Positions 23,612 to 35,842 of a DNA stretch of 64,000 nucleotides are shown here, piece by piece. The notes below the pieces were generated by a model. That model was not told the origin of the DNA, did no database searches, and saw only the letters and a program-made list of their open reading frames with translations. Within the stretch, counting starts at the first letter, position 1, and each line of letters begins with the position of its first letter. The position numbers and the translations under genes are program-made. This stretch comes from Acephala macrosclerotiorum (taxonomy: Eukaryota > Ascomycota > Leotiomycetes > Helotiales > Mollisiaceae): NCBI GenBank assembly GCA_014904845.1, contig MU119404.1:1723-65722 (forward strand), read 5' to 3'.

Positions 23612-24916
23612 GACGAAGGCATGTGAGCTTGAGTCGAGTCGAGCTGAGGTCTCGATGAGAATAAAGGTGAGAGATCATTTGAAAGCTAGGCGAAACACGC
23701 TAGGCCAGGTTGGTGACTTCCCCAAATCCTCCTGTGGCTGTCAACCTCTCTCCTTTCGCTCCGCATTATTTTCATATCCCACCATATTCTCTCCTTCATG
23801 TTACCGCCGTGTACAATTTATTTATATTCTATACGTCCTGCAGAACTTGTCGTCTTGCTCGTGTCAACATCTGACTGTCCCCGCTGGCTCTGCACGCGAC
23901 GCATTTCGGATTCATCGGAAGTACTTGGGAATTGATTTGTTATGTTTGTTTGTAAATATAACTCTGCCTTTCTGTTCATTCTCTTATTTAATCACCCATT
24001 TGAAGTTTCAACTCTAAGTTTTCTTTTCAAAAGGACTGCAAAAGCACACCTTGAGCACGTGACTAAGCTCGTCCTAAGTTGGACCCGCACCCACATGCAG
24101 CTGGTGGAGCCTGCTGAGGGAAATTCCAAGGCAGACTTATAATTGTGTCTTTATGTTTTGTACCAAATTGTATTTTATGCTCCGATACTCGTAACGCTTG
24201 GTGTGATACTGCTTCCGATGCCAATGCCTTTCTAAAGCAGGGGAATTAGGGGATTGTTACATCTGAAAACTGTGGATGAATCGTGCATTACAACACCACA
24301 CTTGTTGACCTTCTCTCTCTATCCATGGATATCTGTCCAACAACTTCAACAAAAGCATCCGACCAGTCAAGTAAAATTACAATTGATCACGTGGTGCAAC
24401 CCGGATGTCACGGAGCCCAGCCCCTCGATCAGATAAATGTGGGCCTCGTATTTTTAGTCAAGTCATGATCTTATCTTGAAAATACTTGTTGTCGTCACTT
24501 CTTCTTTCTTGCGATGTCAAACCTATGTCTTCGATTCAATTCCTGACTACACCGGTTATTTTGGACATCTTGTGTTCCCTCGCGACATGACCACTGGCTG
24601 CAGCCCGTGCAGTTACAAGAAAGCGCCCGTGGATTTACACGACATCGCGATTGGTCAGCCCCACAACACTCGACTCGAGACATACTGTAGCCACATGACT
24701 GTGCGACGATGACTTGAGTTTACTAACGTTAGACATTCCAAAAAAAAAAAAAAATTATCCGTTCTCTTGAATCTTGCAGAGAAAGATGATGGCGAAGATA
24801 AATTTCGAAAAAGGGAACGAGAGAAGGAAACCTAGTCAACACATCTCAAACACGGTGCCTTGAATCGCATTTCGAGGCCTTCCACCGTGCAGCTGAGTTG
24901 TGTGACAGCAATCGCC
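23612..24916. other. Divergent intergenic region between Zn2Cys6 relic and P4-ATPase
   Basis: This holds the 5' sides of two divergently oriented genes. A run of 13 A bases lies at about 24740, 180 bp before the ATPase start, the kind of tract often seen in fungal promoters. Nothing coding was recognised. Confidence 0.5.
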
Positions 24917-27900
24917 ATGGGTGCGACGGATGAACAGAGAAAGTTTTCACCCAAGGAGGACCTGGAGAAAGGTTGCTCCGATTTTTCAAGACCAGAAGTG
25001 TTCATGGGAAGAGAAAGAGTTGACTCCTCCACTTCGAGGACGGCCTTGTTCCCAAACCGGAGGCGAACTCTCTCGTATCCCGGTGAGATAGAAATGATCG
25101 AGGAGCCGGAGATCCACGACTACCAAGATGACCAAACGAAGAAGACAGTATTGAAGGTGGAAATCGCGAATGGAGATTTCTCTCAGAATGAGAAGGCGGC
25201 TATCGAAGCAAACTCGTATGTTGAAACTGGGGCTACGACAGCCACCAAAACGTTCACCTTCGCCGAGTACCGCTCATGGTCTCAGTGGCGCCAACGTGAA
25301 GCCATTCAAAAAGCAAACTCATGGTACAAAGACTACATCTTGCATGGCGTCCTTCGGCGGCGACCTCTGGCTCCAAGCAAAGACGGGCGATACATCGAGC
25401 TCGATGCCTCAAGAAGCACTCCATTGATTGACGAGCGAAGTGGACATCCACACATCGACAACCATATTCGGAGCAGTAGATATACTCTCCTGAGCTTCTT
25501 CCCTGCGCAACTATGGTTCCAGTTCACAAAGCTCGCGAATTTCTATTTCCTGGTCACGGGAATTATTCAATTGATACCAGGTCTGAGTACCACGGGGACA
25601 TACACGACCATCCTACCGCTTTTGTTTTTCCTCAGTTTCAGTATCTTGAGAGAAGGGTACGATGATTTTCGTCGATATCGACTTGACAAGACAGAAAATC
25701 GAAGACCGACACGTGTTTTACACAGATTCAAGTCGGGCGGCGTTGGATGTCAGGACAATTCGTCTCTCTGTACATTTGCGAGAAGATATTGGACCGAGCT
25801 CCGAACCAGATACCGAACACACGATGAAGAAGTCATCGTTGAGGCTACAACAGCGACCCCCTACGCGAAAGAGTTCCCGGCAACATCGACAACAGTTAAC
25901 TCCGAAGATCTCGATTCCTCGCATTGGTCGACAGTCAAATGGATCGACCTCCGAGTTGGAGACATCATCGAGCTTCGAAGAGATGAGCAAGTCCCTGCTG
26001 ATATCGTACTTCTCTCTGCTGAAGGACGAAATGGCATAGCCTACATCGAAACGATGGCTCTCGACGGCGAAACAAATTTGAAGGGCAAACAACCACCCAG
26101 TATTCTCGCCAAAAGATGCTCAACTCTCGACGATATCTCAATCTGCCATGCCCACTTTGTCATTGAGGACCCCAATCTCGATCTCTACGAATTCAACGGC
26201 AAAGTGACAGTGGACGGCAAAACAGTACCTCTCACCCTGGCGAATGTTGTCTATCGAGGCAGCACTCTTCGAAATACGATACGCGCTATCGGAATGGTGA
26301 TCAATACCGGAGAAGAATGCAAGATCCGCATGAACGCCAACAAGAACCCTCAAGCCAAAGCTCCAGCGATCCAAAAGATGACCAATCATGTGGTCTTCTA
26401 TCTCGCGGCCCTTGTTATCCTACTTTCAATTGGTTGCTCTGCAGGGTATCTCATCTGGACCAAGGTCTATGAGCGTAAGGCTTGGTACCTAGCCGACTCG
26501 CACATCAGATTTGCTGACATTTTCATCGCATTTGCAATCATGTACAACAATCTCATTCCACTCGCCTTGTATGTGAGCCTAGAGATCGTAAAATTCTGTC
26601 AGTACTGGCTCATACAAGATGTTGAGATGTATGATGAGGTCTCGAACACTCCTTTCGTCTCGAACACGCAAACGATTTATGAGAACTTGGGACAAATCAG
26701 TTATATCTTCTCCGACAAAACGGGAACATTGACTGAGAATGTGATGCGGTTTAGGAAGATGAGTGTTGCGGGGGCTGTTTGGGCTCACAATAAAGATTGC
26801 GAGGAGACAGGAGATGAGCCAGTCTCACAACACAACGAGAGCGAGGCTTCATCGCCGCTGGATGGGAAATGTGCCGTGGATGCAAAGACGAAGAAGACTA
26901 TTTCATCTGAATACCCGTCGCGTGTGGAGAGTCAGTATCCCAGTGCATCTCTTGTTCCTTCGTCCCCAGAGTCTACTTCCGGCCCGGCAAATGGGGAGAA
27001 AGATACAGCTGAGCTGCAGCAGCATCTCGTCGCTGATCCCAACTCCAGCTCGTCCGAGAGCATTAAGATGTTTCTCTTGTCTTTGGCTTTATGCCATACT
27101 TGCTTCCCAGAAGTACAAGTAGACGGAAAGGTTACCTATCAAGCAACTTCCCCAGATGAGGAAGCCCTCGTCGTGGCAGCACAGGAACTTGGGTGCAATT
27201 TGACGGCACGTGACTCGCAGTTCATCACACTGCAGGTTCCTTCTCCTGAGAATGGAGGGGTGTCTGAGGAGAGATACGAGATATTGGATGTCATCGAGTT
27301 CAGTACCCATCGGAAACGCATGTCTATCATCGTCAGATTTCCAGATGGTCGAATCTGCCTCTTCTGCAAGGGAGCAGACTCCATCATGCAGCCCAGGTTT
27401 AGACACTACTCTGCACACACGGAGAAGATAACACGCGACAGAGATTTGCTAGCAATTGAAGGAGGGATGGGCGGGTCTGAGATATTCAGCCGCTGCCATG
27501 AGCACATCGATTCCTTCGCATCTGAGGGCCTTCGGACACTGGTTTACGGCCATCGATACATTGAAGAGTCTGAGTACAAGGACTGGTCCTTAAGGTATCA
27601 CGCTGCGACAACAAGTCTTGCAAATCGCCAAACCATGATTGAAGAAGCTGGCGAGCTTATCGAGCATGGTTTCACTCTCGGAGGAGCAACAGCAATTGAG
27701 GACAGGCTTCAGAAGGGTGTGCCAGAGACAATCGAGAAGCTGCAGAAGGCCAACATCAAGATATGGATGCTCACAGGAGACAAACGCGAAACAGCAATAA
27801 ACATCGCGCACTCAGCACATATCTGCAAGCCAGACTCTAAGTTCATCATCCTCGACGACGAGAACTCCTCACCAATCGACGCCCAAATCACCTCCGCCCT

Positions 27901-29091
27901 CTCAGAACTTGCCGCCTCCAAAATTTCCCACTCCGTCATAGTCATCGACGGCCAAACCCTCATTTCAGTCGAGGCCAACGCCCCACTCGCCTCCACCTTC
28001 TACACCCTGCTCCTCTCCGCCCATTCTGTAATCGTGTGCCGCGCCTCCCCCTCCCAAAAAGCCTCCATGGTTCGCTCAATTCGCCATCTTCAACCAGACA
28101 AATTGACACTCGCCATCGGCGACGGCGGCAATGACATTACAATGATAACAGAAGCCCACGTCGGGATCGGCATCTCCGGCAAAGAAGGCCTCCAAGCCGC
28201 CCGTGTAGCCGATTTCTCTATTGCTCAATTCCGCTTCCTTCAGCGTCTTTTGTTGGTTCATGGGCATTGGAACTACATCCGCACTTCAAAATTCATTCTA
28301 TATACATTTTGGAAAGAGATGTTGTTTTATAGCATTCAATGTCTTTCTCAGAGATGGAATGGATATACCGGGACGAGTTTATTCGAGAGTATGAGTTTAA
28401 CGTTTTGGAATACGCTGTTTACCTCTCTTTGCGTGATTGTTCCCGGTATTTGGGAGAAGGATCTTAGTGCGGAGATTTTGCTAGAGAGGCCAGAGTTATA
28501 TCGGGTGGGACAGGATGCTAGAGAGTTTAATTTGAGGAGTTATGTTTGGTGGATGGGGATGGCGGCTGTGGAGGCTGTTCTTGCTTATTTTATGGTTTAT
28601 GGACTTTATGGAAACGACATGATGAGACAGGATCAAGGACTGTGGGCGTTTGGAGACTTGCTATTTTCGATTTGTGTGGTGTTCATCAACATTAAGCTGT
28701 TGTAAGCTTAAACTTTCATTACCCCGCACTTTGACACCCCGCTTTTGGAATATACCTTCTTTCGCTGACAATTTGCAGATTCCTATCATACCACCACCTA
28801 ACATGGATCCCCATCGCCGCTCTCTTAGTCACCATCACAGGCTGGTGGGCATTCAACCTGTTTCTCTCGGTCATCTATGGCCGCTCTCCAGGCCCGTATT
28901 ACGTTCGCGATGCGTTCATCTACCATTTTGGAAAGGACCTGGACTGGTGGGCGACACACGTCATTGTTGTTGCGGCGCTGTTGGCTATCGAGATTGCAGT
29001 CAAGGTTATGAGGAGGAGTTGCTGGCCGACGGAGGTGGATCTATGGCAGGAGAAGGAGGCTGAAAGGGCGAGAGCGAAGAAAGATAGTTGA
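24917..29091 (+). CDS. DNF3: P4-type ATPase, phospholipid flippase (Dnf3-like)
   Basis: Two exons (24917-28701 and 28779-29091) give 1365 residues. The start chosen is the first ATG of the frame, in good context (GCCATGG). The frame is open further upstream but has no ATG there. The protein moves phospholipids from the outer to the cytosolic leaflet, in Golgi or plasma membrane. Visible motifs are DGETN at 383-387 (actuator loop), the phosphorylated DKTGTLT with Asp600, a long Ser/Glu-rich insertion after it, TGDKRETA, GDGGND at 1068-1073, and the membrane core near FTSLCVIVPGIWEKDL. The block TGTSLFESMSLTFWNTLFTSL followed by PELYRVG is closest, from memory, to yeast Dnf3 rather than Drs2 or Dnf1. 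The second exon (WIPIAALLVTITGWWAFNL...) supplies the last membrane helices. No damage was seen. Confidence 0.92.
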
Positions 29092-29469
29092 GAGAAAGTG
29101 CACAGGTTTTCCTAGGTCCAACTAAGGAATGTGGCACTGTGACGGAAGGGACGAAAGTAGTTGATATGTTTGATGATCTAGGTGAATGGGTGAACGCGAT
29201 GTCATGGAGTCAAGATATTCATTATTGGTGGGAAGATCGTGGATTGGATTGGCCATGGCGATTTGGATATCTCGTTTTTCTATTCCCCTCTACGTTTTCG
29301 ATAGACTCATTGATACCCAAGCATATAGTAACTTAGATTCATATCTGTCTTTCTATGTCTTGCTTAGGCGCACTTTGAATGTTGATAGGAGAGAGGCAGA
29401 GAGTTTGTGCCCAGTGGGACTATTAGTGCAATCGAGGGCCGGTCGGAGCAAGGTTTGAAAAAAATTTCG
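29092..29469. other. Intergenic, nothing recognised
   Basis: This is the 3' side of the ATPase gene facing the 3' end of the next relic. Nothing else is visible. Confidence 0.4.
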
Positions 29470-30700
29470 CTATTCCCTAACTACATCCTCGAGAATTCTC
29501 TTGACGCCAAATCTTACCGCCGTAGCTTCGCATCCCTCCCTTTGCAGATCTTCCTCATCCCACGACCCTTTTGAGAAGACCCCATGTTCTTTTGCTTTAG
29601 TCATGCGTGCGATCGTTTTCCCAGCAACAGTATATATTCCACCAAACATTTTCAATACGGTCCTGATACCCAAGTGACCCATAGTCAAGGGCGCCATGTC
29701 CAAGGCGGTACGCTGTGTCATGAAGTACGGAATGCATTTGCAGATTTCCAGGGCCGCATAGCGCTCCGTAATGTGATATCGTTCACCCGCGTCTCCATTC
29801 CTTGAAGGGAGCGACATGAGACTTTGGAGTACGTAAATTAGTGTTGTGTTGTACAGCATTAACGATGCCGCTACTGGAATCTTGGTTGATGGAGGTGTTG
29901 CAGACCTCTGGCCAATATAGTCAGGCTCAAGCGGTTCGAGAATGTAATTGTGAAGGCCGCTCTGATTCGCCAGATCCCAATTCTCTTTCCACGAACGCAA
30001 CAATCGCAAGAGATCGAGCGCTCGTTAGCAGTTGTCTTCTTCATGTTTTGCTACCGTTCCGATATTCACGCTAATGTATATTTCACTTCTCAACCTGTCC
30101 AGTTCCACTACCATAACAGTAGTATCAGCTAACACACTGTATAGAGTGTCCAAACTGTTATCCGGCCCCACAGTCTATGGAATACCCTTCCATTCATCTC
30201 TCGCTAAGATCGTTGGCGCTTGTGTGAGTACCGAATTAATGAGTATCGTTCGACGAACTCCACTCAATAATTGTAACGATGCCTCGGTTGTGAATCCTCT
30301 TGGGCCTCGAAGTTCGAGTATCTTTTCCAAGCCACAGAAATGCTGGCAAAAATAGCCCTTTTCTGTGGGAACGAAACTTTCCCGCAGAGCTAGGGTGGCG
30401 ACGGAGAGTAGGACGTCGCCCTATCGCAGCAATCTGGTTCTGACAATGCTTCGTTAAGCTGATTTAGTGTCCTTCCATGTAATGCATAGCCGCGGTTCTG
30501 AATGGCGGGAACTTTTGTTGGCTGGCGGGGAAGATCATGGCGAATCCTAGGATGGCGTAGGGTAGTAACTGTCCGTCTGTCCCCTCATCTGCCGTAGCTT
30601 GCATATCCCAAAGGTCAATACCCTGCAATGTCATGTGGTCAGGGTCACCCCGGGGTAAGTGCTTATTGGCGTAGGATATGAAGATATGGACACCGAAGCC
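29470..30700 (-). pseudogene. C6-type fungal transcription factor, C-terminal relic
   Basis: Reading on the minus strand, family-like text appears in order: FRTAAMHYMEGH (about 30500), DVLLSVATLALRESFVPTEKGY then FCGLEKILELRGPRGF (30290-30410), LLSGVRRTILINSVLTQAP (30240), LDTLYSVLADTTVMVVELDRL (30130), and finally an open 179-codon stretch ending ILEDVVRE at 29470. Stops interrupt it after MEGH, after a CGA codon near 30423, after GIP (a TAG where TGG would restore the family Trp), and before RALDLL. The zinc-cluster N-terminus is absent. The end of the relic is 112 bp from a TIR element. I infer a dead regulator belonging to the neighbouring monooxygenase region. Confidence 0.6.
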
Positions 30701-30811
30701 TCTCGGGTGCAGTGAGGGTGAAAGAGCAGAATAAGTTATGTCTAGGCTATCTGAGTCTGGTCGAGCATGGCAGCTTTGCTACCAGTACAGGCAGCATCCA
30801 CAGGCGCTTTC

Positions 30812-31456
30812 CTCGGAATGTTTAAGGATAGCGGGGGCTGCACAGCCCCCGCTGGGACTAAAATGGCAAAATCCACCTGATTTCGATTTTAATATAATAA
30901 AGTGCTCCTTTTATAGCTGCAAGTAAACACAATCCGCGTGAAAAAAAGTAATAATTTTAATAATATAAGCAATATCTTACAATCGAAGTTTTTTGCCTTA
31001 AACAATAATGAAGTTTATCACGTGCGCACTCAAAAAAGTATATCTTCACTTTTAAACTTCAAATTTATTGCTTAATATTTTTTAAGTTCTTAAATCGATT
31101 TACAAAAAGATCTTTTCGCATTTCGATACTTTATATTACGCATTAACTTTATCTTTTTAACGCTTTAATCTTTAATATTTAAAGCGCTTCTATCAAGCGA
31201 AGGTGCCTATGAGTAACTGACTAGATTCTTTTAAGCATTATTTTACAATGTAAATACCTTTTTTTTATCATATTCTACCGATCATCATTTAAAGAGTGGT
31301 GCATCGACCCCTAACTGTCAACAACTTCAAGGCTGCCCAGCCTTAATATAACAACAAGGAAGAGTGCAATAGATTATGGATCGAAATTTTCTTTCACCGC
31401 CTTGCTCTAGCCCCAGCGGGGGCTGCACAGCCCCCGCTGTCCTTAAACATTCCGAG
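30812..31456. mobile_element. 645-bp element with hairpin-forming terminal inverted repeats
   Basis: Both ends carry an inverted repeat of roughly 45 bp starting CTCGGAATGTTTAAGGA. Each repeat contains a perfect 24-bp GC palindrome (half site AGCGGGGGCTGC) at 30830-30853 and 31415-31438, so each end can fold on itself as well as pair with the other. The interior is AT-rich and non-coding. No clear target duplication is visible (flanks GCTTTC and CCCTTG). The right end overlaps the last codons of the monooxygenase relic and supplies its TAA. Superfamily not determined. Confidence 0.8.
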
Positions 31457-33320
31457 CCCTTGCATTCTTCAAGTGATCCTCCATATCAATGTCCCAGATC
31501 CATTTCTGTCTATCTTTCAGCTCAGCCTTTATCTTCTCAATGTCATCTTCGATTCCTGGCTTTCTGAGTTGAAACAAAATTCCACTCTTCCTGCTATTCT
31601 GTACCAGATTTTGAGTGCTTGCTCGTCTTGCCATGCCATAAGCAGCAAGCACTGCCGGAAGGTCAAGGATAGAATTCACTCGAGCATCTGAATTGAGCGT
31701 GGATAGTACAGTCGGGTCACATTGAAACTCGTCACGTGATTTTCGGTATTTCAATAATTTATTTTTTTATAACTTTTTTAAAAATAAATAAAATTTTACG
31801 TAATTAAAAAAAATTAAAATTATATTATTAAAATAATAATAAAAACGTTATTACATATTATATATATTAATAATATATTTTATAATTAATTTTTAAAAAT
31901 TAAAATATATATATTAAATTTTTATTATATTAAACGCAAATTTATTAATTAATTAAAATTTATAGATTTTTTATAAAGTTTAAATCGTAATACAAAAGAA
32001 TTTTTTTTATTTTTAATAAATACTTTAATTTTAATTTTTTAAAACTTATAAGTTTACGAAAAATAAACGAAAATAAGCGAAAAATAACGAAAATCTGAAT
32101 ATTTAAATTTTTGTTATTTAAAAATTCTCTTTTTAAAAATTTTGAAACTTCTTAAAATAAAACAAATTTATTTCAAATTCACTCTATATTAAACGGTTTA
32201 GTTTTAATTATTTTATTTATAGTGTTGTTTATTATTATATAATATTAAATTTTACAAAAAATATAAAAAATATTTTATAAATATATTATTTACATAAATA
32301 AACGAAATTTAAATTTAAATAATTATTTTTATATTAAATTATAAAATATTTTAAACCGAAAAAGTTTTAATATTATTTTACTAAAGTTATAATAAATTAA
32401 AGTTGGTAAATAATAAAATCACGTGACGAGTTTTAAGCGAACCCGACCGTACAAGTGTATCTTCGACTACCATTCCAGCACTAGCACCGACATGAGATGC
32501 GCTAGCATGCGCAGCATCGCCAAGTAGTGCGACAATCTTTGAAGTGTACCGTGGTGCATTTGGCATGCCGAAGAGCGCCAAGATCTGTGTATTCTCGAGT
32601 AGCTATAAACAATTCCTTAGGTCAGCACATCCAATGATGCAGTCTTGTTTCTCAAAGGGAGAATTGCTACCAACCTTAAGAATTCTCTTGGGCACTTCGC
32701 CAAATCCCTCAAACTTTTGCATCAAGTCTTCATGTGTATTGTCAACGACCCACTTCAAATGATTCTAGGTATCTTTTTCGTGCTTTTGAAATGCAACGAT
32801 ATTTAGTACGGTTCCCTCCCCGATCGGATAATTCACCAAGTCTTCGTCCTTTCCCATGTATACTTGACTATTCAACGACAACTCCTCTCCCACAGCTTCA
32901 GTTGCAATCTTCATCTCTAGCAGCCCTCTGTAGCAGCACATACCCGAAAAGACCGCTCTATAGGCATGATCCTCCTTTCCAAGAAGTAGTTCGCATACCA
33001 CAAATTGCATGCCATTGCAGTCAACAACTGCATCCGCAGTCGTAGTACTCCCATCGCTAAAGGTTAACTCGACATGATTGTGGTACTCATTCAACCGTAT
33101 CAATTTCTTTCCAAACCTCGTACAACCCCCCGGTAGCAAAGCCACCAACACCTCCATAAATCGGCCATGAAGAACATTTCCACCACTTTCATTGCTATCT
33201 CCCGTTGTTAACTCAGCCACGAGGTCGCGAATTCTGCCCCAGCCGACTCGGAAATCGAACCAAGTGCTTTTCTTGACCAGCTTTTCAAATACCCACCTGC
33301 GAGACAGACAGATTTCCGAA
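31443..33320 (-). pseudogene. FAD-dependent monooxygenase (salicylate-hydroxylase-like), disrupted
   Basis: The family uses FAD and NAD(P)H to hydroxylate aromatic or polyketide substrates in the cytosol. Readable exons: WVFEKLVKKSTWFDFRVGWG (about 33300), VLVALLPGGCTRFGKKLIRL, VELTFSDGSTTTADAVVDCNG, YRGLLEMKIATEAVGEELSL, VVDNTHEDLMQKFEGFGEVP, then after an intron (to about 32607) LLENTQILALFGM and the FAD-ribityl motif ALLGDAAHASASHVGA followed by VEDTLV. A TA-flanked element (31709-32449) lies exactly here. Beyond it the same frame resumes as LSTLNSDARVNSILDLPAVLAAYG ... WIWDIDMEDHLKN. A TAG after KHEKDT (where Trp is expected) is a second lesion. The N-terminal GxGxxG exon was not found. 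The gene is inactive unless the element is removed and the stop is not real. Confidence 0.8.
31709..32449. mobile_element. 741-bp TA-flanked TIR element inside the monooxygenase
   Basis: Inverted ends of about 35 bp start CAGTCGGGTCACATTG (left) and CGGTCGGGTTCGCTTA (right, complement), and share the inner word AACTCGTCACGTGATTTT. TA lies on both sides (31707-31708, 32450-32451). The interior is extremely AT-rich with residual CpG and has no open frame of note. The size, TA duplication and terminal sequence fit a non-autonomous Tc1/mariner or pogo-type element. The ends differ from those of the 20869-21459 family. Confidence 0.88.
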
Positions 33321-34620
33321 ATGGGAAATCATTCAAGCCAAGTTAGAGATCATACCTGCCTGATTCACGACTTGAGCGAGAGTAAGTAACATTTCAGCGA
33401 ACTTCCATAGTTCACAGAAACTGATGTCTTGATTCTCAGATGCCTCGACCCCCGTTCTCAATAATCTCTCTTTCTACCACTTCAACAAGATCTTCTCCAG
33501 AAGCTGCGCAGCCTTAGCGGGCTTGATCATCGTTGCACTGTTGTTCATACATGCCACTCATCTCAGCAAGCAGTCGCTGGCACTGGGATCATTCTTCTTG
33601 CTCATGTGCGAGTTCGTTTCAGAAAATCTATTGCAACGCGAGGCGTTCTTCGTTGCCTTAGTGATTCTTAGCAAGAAGTCTCTCGGCGAAAAGGGTAGAA
33701 TATAATTCTATGAGAGAATACATGTAATACTAGAATAAATTCCGAACTGGAAGCTACGGAATTTATGCATATATTCTAGTCCTAATAAGAGGGTGCTTTT
33801 CTGTGATTGAAGATGGTGAGCCGTCTAGGTGGAGCCGTGATTGGGCAGGTCAAGTGATGTTCTCCTGAGACCGGCAAGCGGCAAGCCTAACCGGAATAAG
33901 AAAATTCATTCAAAGTGCATAAAGCTTCAGCCCCAGCCGCGATGCTTACCCGAACGACATCTTGTTAACAAATCTTCCAAGATTCTTCACGAAAACATGT
34001 TGAGTCGGATTCATTGAGTGCTTCGTATGCCTGGACTAGCAAGCCTCGAGCCCTATCTGGAGATGCGATCAATCTCAACTAAGACATTCCTCACATTCCC
34101 ACGCAGCCTAAACGCTATAGAAAGTGATGCCTAATACCAGCAAACTAAGTCTTGCATCCCATCTTTGCGGGAAAAGAAGAGTGCACGTAGGTGCCCCTCT
34201 CTGAAATTCGCGCATGAATAATTCTCATGCCCTAGTAGTGTGATCTTACACAATCAGGATGTCTTTGGTGTGCTAAGATTGGCAAGACTTGCCCTGGATA
34301 CCGCCAGGAACAGGATCTTCTCTTCCGTAATGAAGATAAACAATCTTTTACATCCAAGGGTAGAGATGGCCGTCGTAATAAGAGAGTGTCTTGCTCGTCA
34401 GGACTCGAAACAGGTAGCAAAGACTTCCTTCTGAGTCCCAGTGGCAAGGGCCCTTCTCGAATAATATTTTCGAAGCAGACCCAATCAACTGCATTCGTAT
34501 GAAACATCATTGTTCCTTTAATGGCCAAGAAGTAACATTGACTGGCAGCTCCTACGCCGCCAACGCTCTTTCCCCCAACCAACAGAACAGTGGCATACGT
34601 ATTGCGTTCCTATTGTGCTC
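33321..34620. other. Decayed intergenic segment
   Basis: On the minus strand near 33390-33430 the text FCELWKFAEMLLTLAQVV looks protein-like and may belong to a third relic, but it cannot be extended. No flavin-binding N-terminal exon for the monooxygenase was found. Otherwise nothing is recognised. Confidence 0.4.
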
Positions 34621-34629
34621 AACTAGTTC

Positions 34630-35842
34630 TCTACAATTATGAACGGCACTCGATATTACGGGTTCCTCGGGTTTCTTTCCGATTTATTCTGTGTGATCAA
34701 GGAGGAGCTGTGTCTCAGCTTTGCTACGAAGACGTTCGTGAAAGCATATGTATCAAACCTTTCCCGATCACTACCCGACAAGGAGTTGATCTACATATAC
34801 GGACGTGCGCTATGGCTCACGAATGCTGCTGTTCAAGACCCAATTGAATGCGTGAAGGATAGCACAGTCATCGCTGCTTGGCTCTTTGGCATACGTGAAG
34901 TACGGCACTGATTTGTAATGAGTTTTCAACTGCCGACACTTTCAGGTTGTTGTCAACTCAAACAAAACCTGTTCAGTGCCTGCACCCGAAGCATATCACA
35001 TACACTCTCAAGGGCTCGCCTCTTTACTTCGTTTAAGAGGATCAAACCAGTTCTTCACAAGAAGGGGTCGCAATCTTTTCTGGATCACATCTCTGTTCAT
35101 CGTCAGTGTCCCCAGTCAACTAGCAATAAGTACTAAATCTAATAGCAAACCCATTGTTTAGTATCAAATACTAACTTCCCCTCAGAGTCTCTCGACCGGT
35201 TTGAGCCGCCTCGCCGGAGGATCTCGGAAGACGAAAAATTTGTATTTGCCGTTTCCACTTACAACCAGCAAATATCCTTACTCCGTAGGAAGTTACGGCG
35301 CTATCTGAAGGTCTTTCAACAGAACCTCTTCCACCATTCCAGGCCATACCTATGTTCACGGGAGTTGACCGTCTGCAAATAGAAATCCAAATATGGCAGG
35401 AGAATGAGACCATCGATTCGCCCGACTTTATTTTTCTCCGCTTCTACAGCGCACTAAGAGGTGCCCTATTGAAGCCTTATTACTTTAAAGTCCTCCACAT
35501 CAATAGCATGGATCTACAATCTACGACAGATAGTCCTCTCCGGCGGGAACATACCATTCGAACCATTGAAATACTCGCAGAGGAGATTGTCAACAATGTT
35601 CACGTTGTTCTCGGAGGTTCATCTGTTTCTTGGGCCCCCTACTCAAGACGCTGGGCTGATGGCTTGCGGTTGATGTGGCTCTCCTTGCGGTGTACTGGGT
35701 ACCATACGTCCGGCGGCAAAAGCGAGAAGAACCACGACAATTCTTGCAGCGTATCGGAAGACAAATGGGGATAAACTTCACCTTGGATTGTGAACCACCC
35801 CCAAGGCGAATTCCCCAGCAAGACATATTTTGCGCATCATGA
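34630..35842 (+). pseudogene. C6-type fungal transcription factor, C-terminal relic
   Basis: Regulatory-domain text of the fungal C6 family is readable: FATKTFVKAYVSNLSRSLPD, then YGRALWLTNAAVQDP and DSTVIAAWLFGIRE. A 46-nt intron (34900-34945) joins it to VVVNSNKTCSVPAPEAYHIHSQ. The hallmark GLASLLRLRGSNQFFTRRGR and LFWITSLFIVS follow. Further pieces are VDRLQIEIQIWQENET (35360), ILAEEIVNNVHVVLGGSS (35570) and the typical C-terminus FLQRIGRQMGINF, ending at 35842 in a different frame. The zinc cluster is missing, and the middle (35130-35340) does not read as family sequence. It converges in direction with the C6 relic at 29470-30700. Fragmented introns could explain part of it, but I judge it a pseudogene. 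Confidence 0.6.

Noticed and set aside
24860..24916. Upstream extension of the flippase frame
   Set aside because: The extension begins at TTG, not ATG; the first ATG with good context is at 24917.
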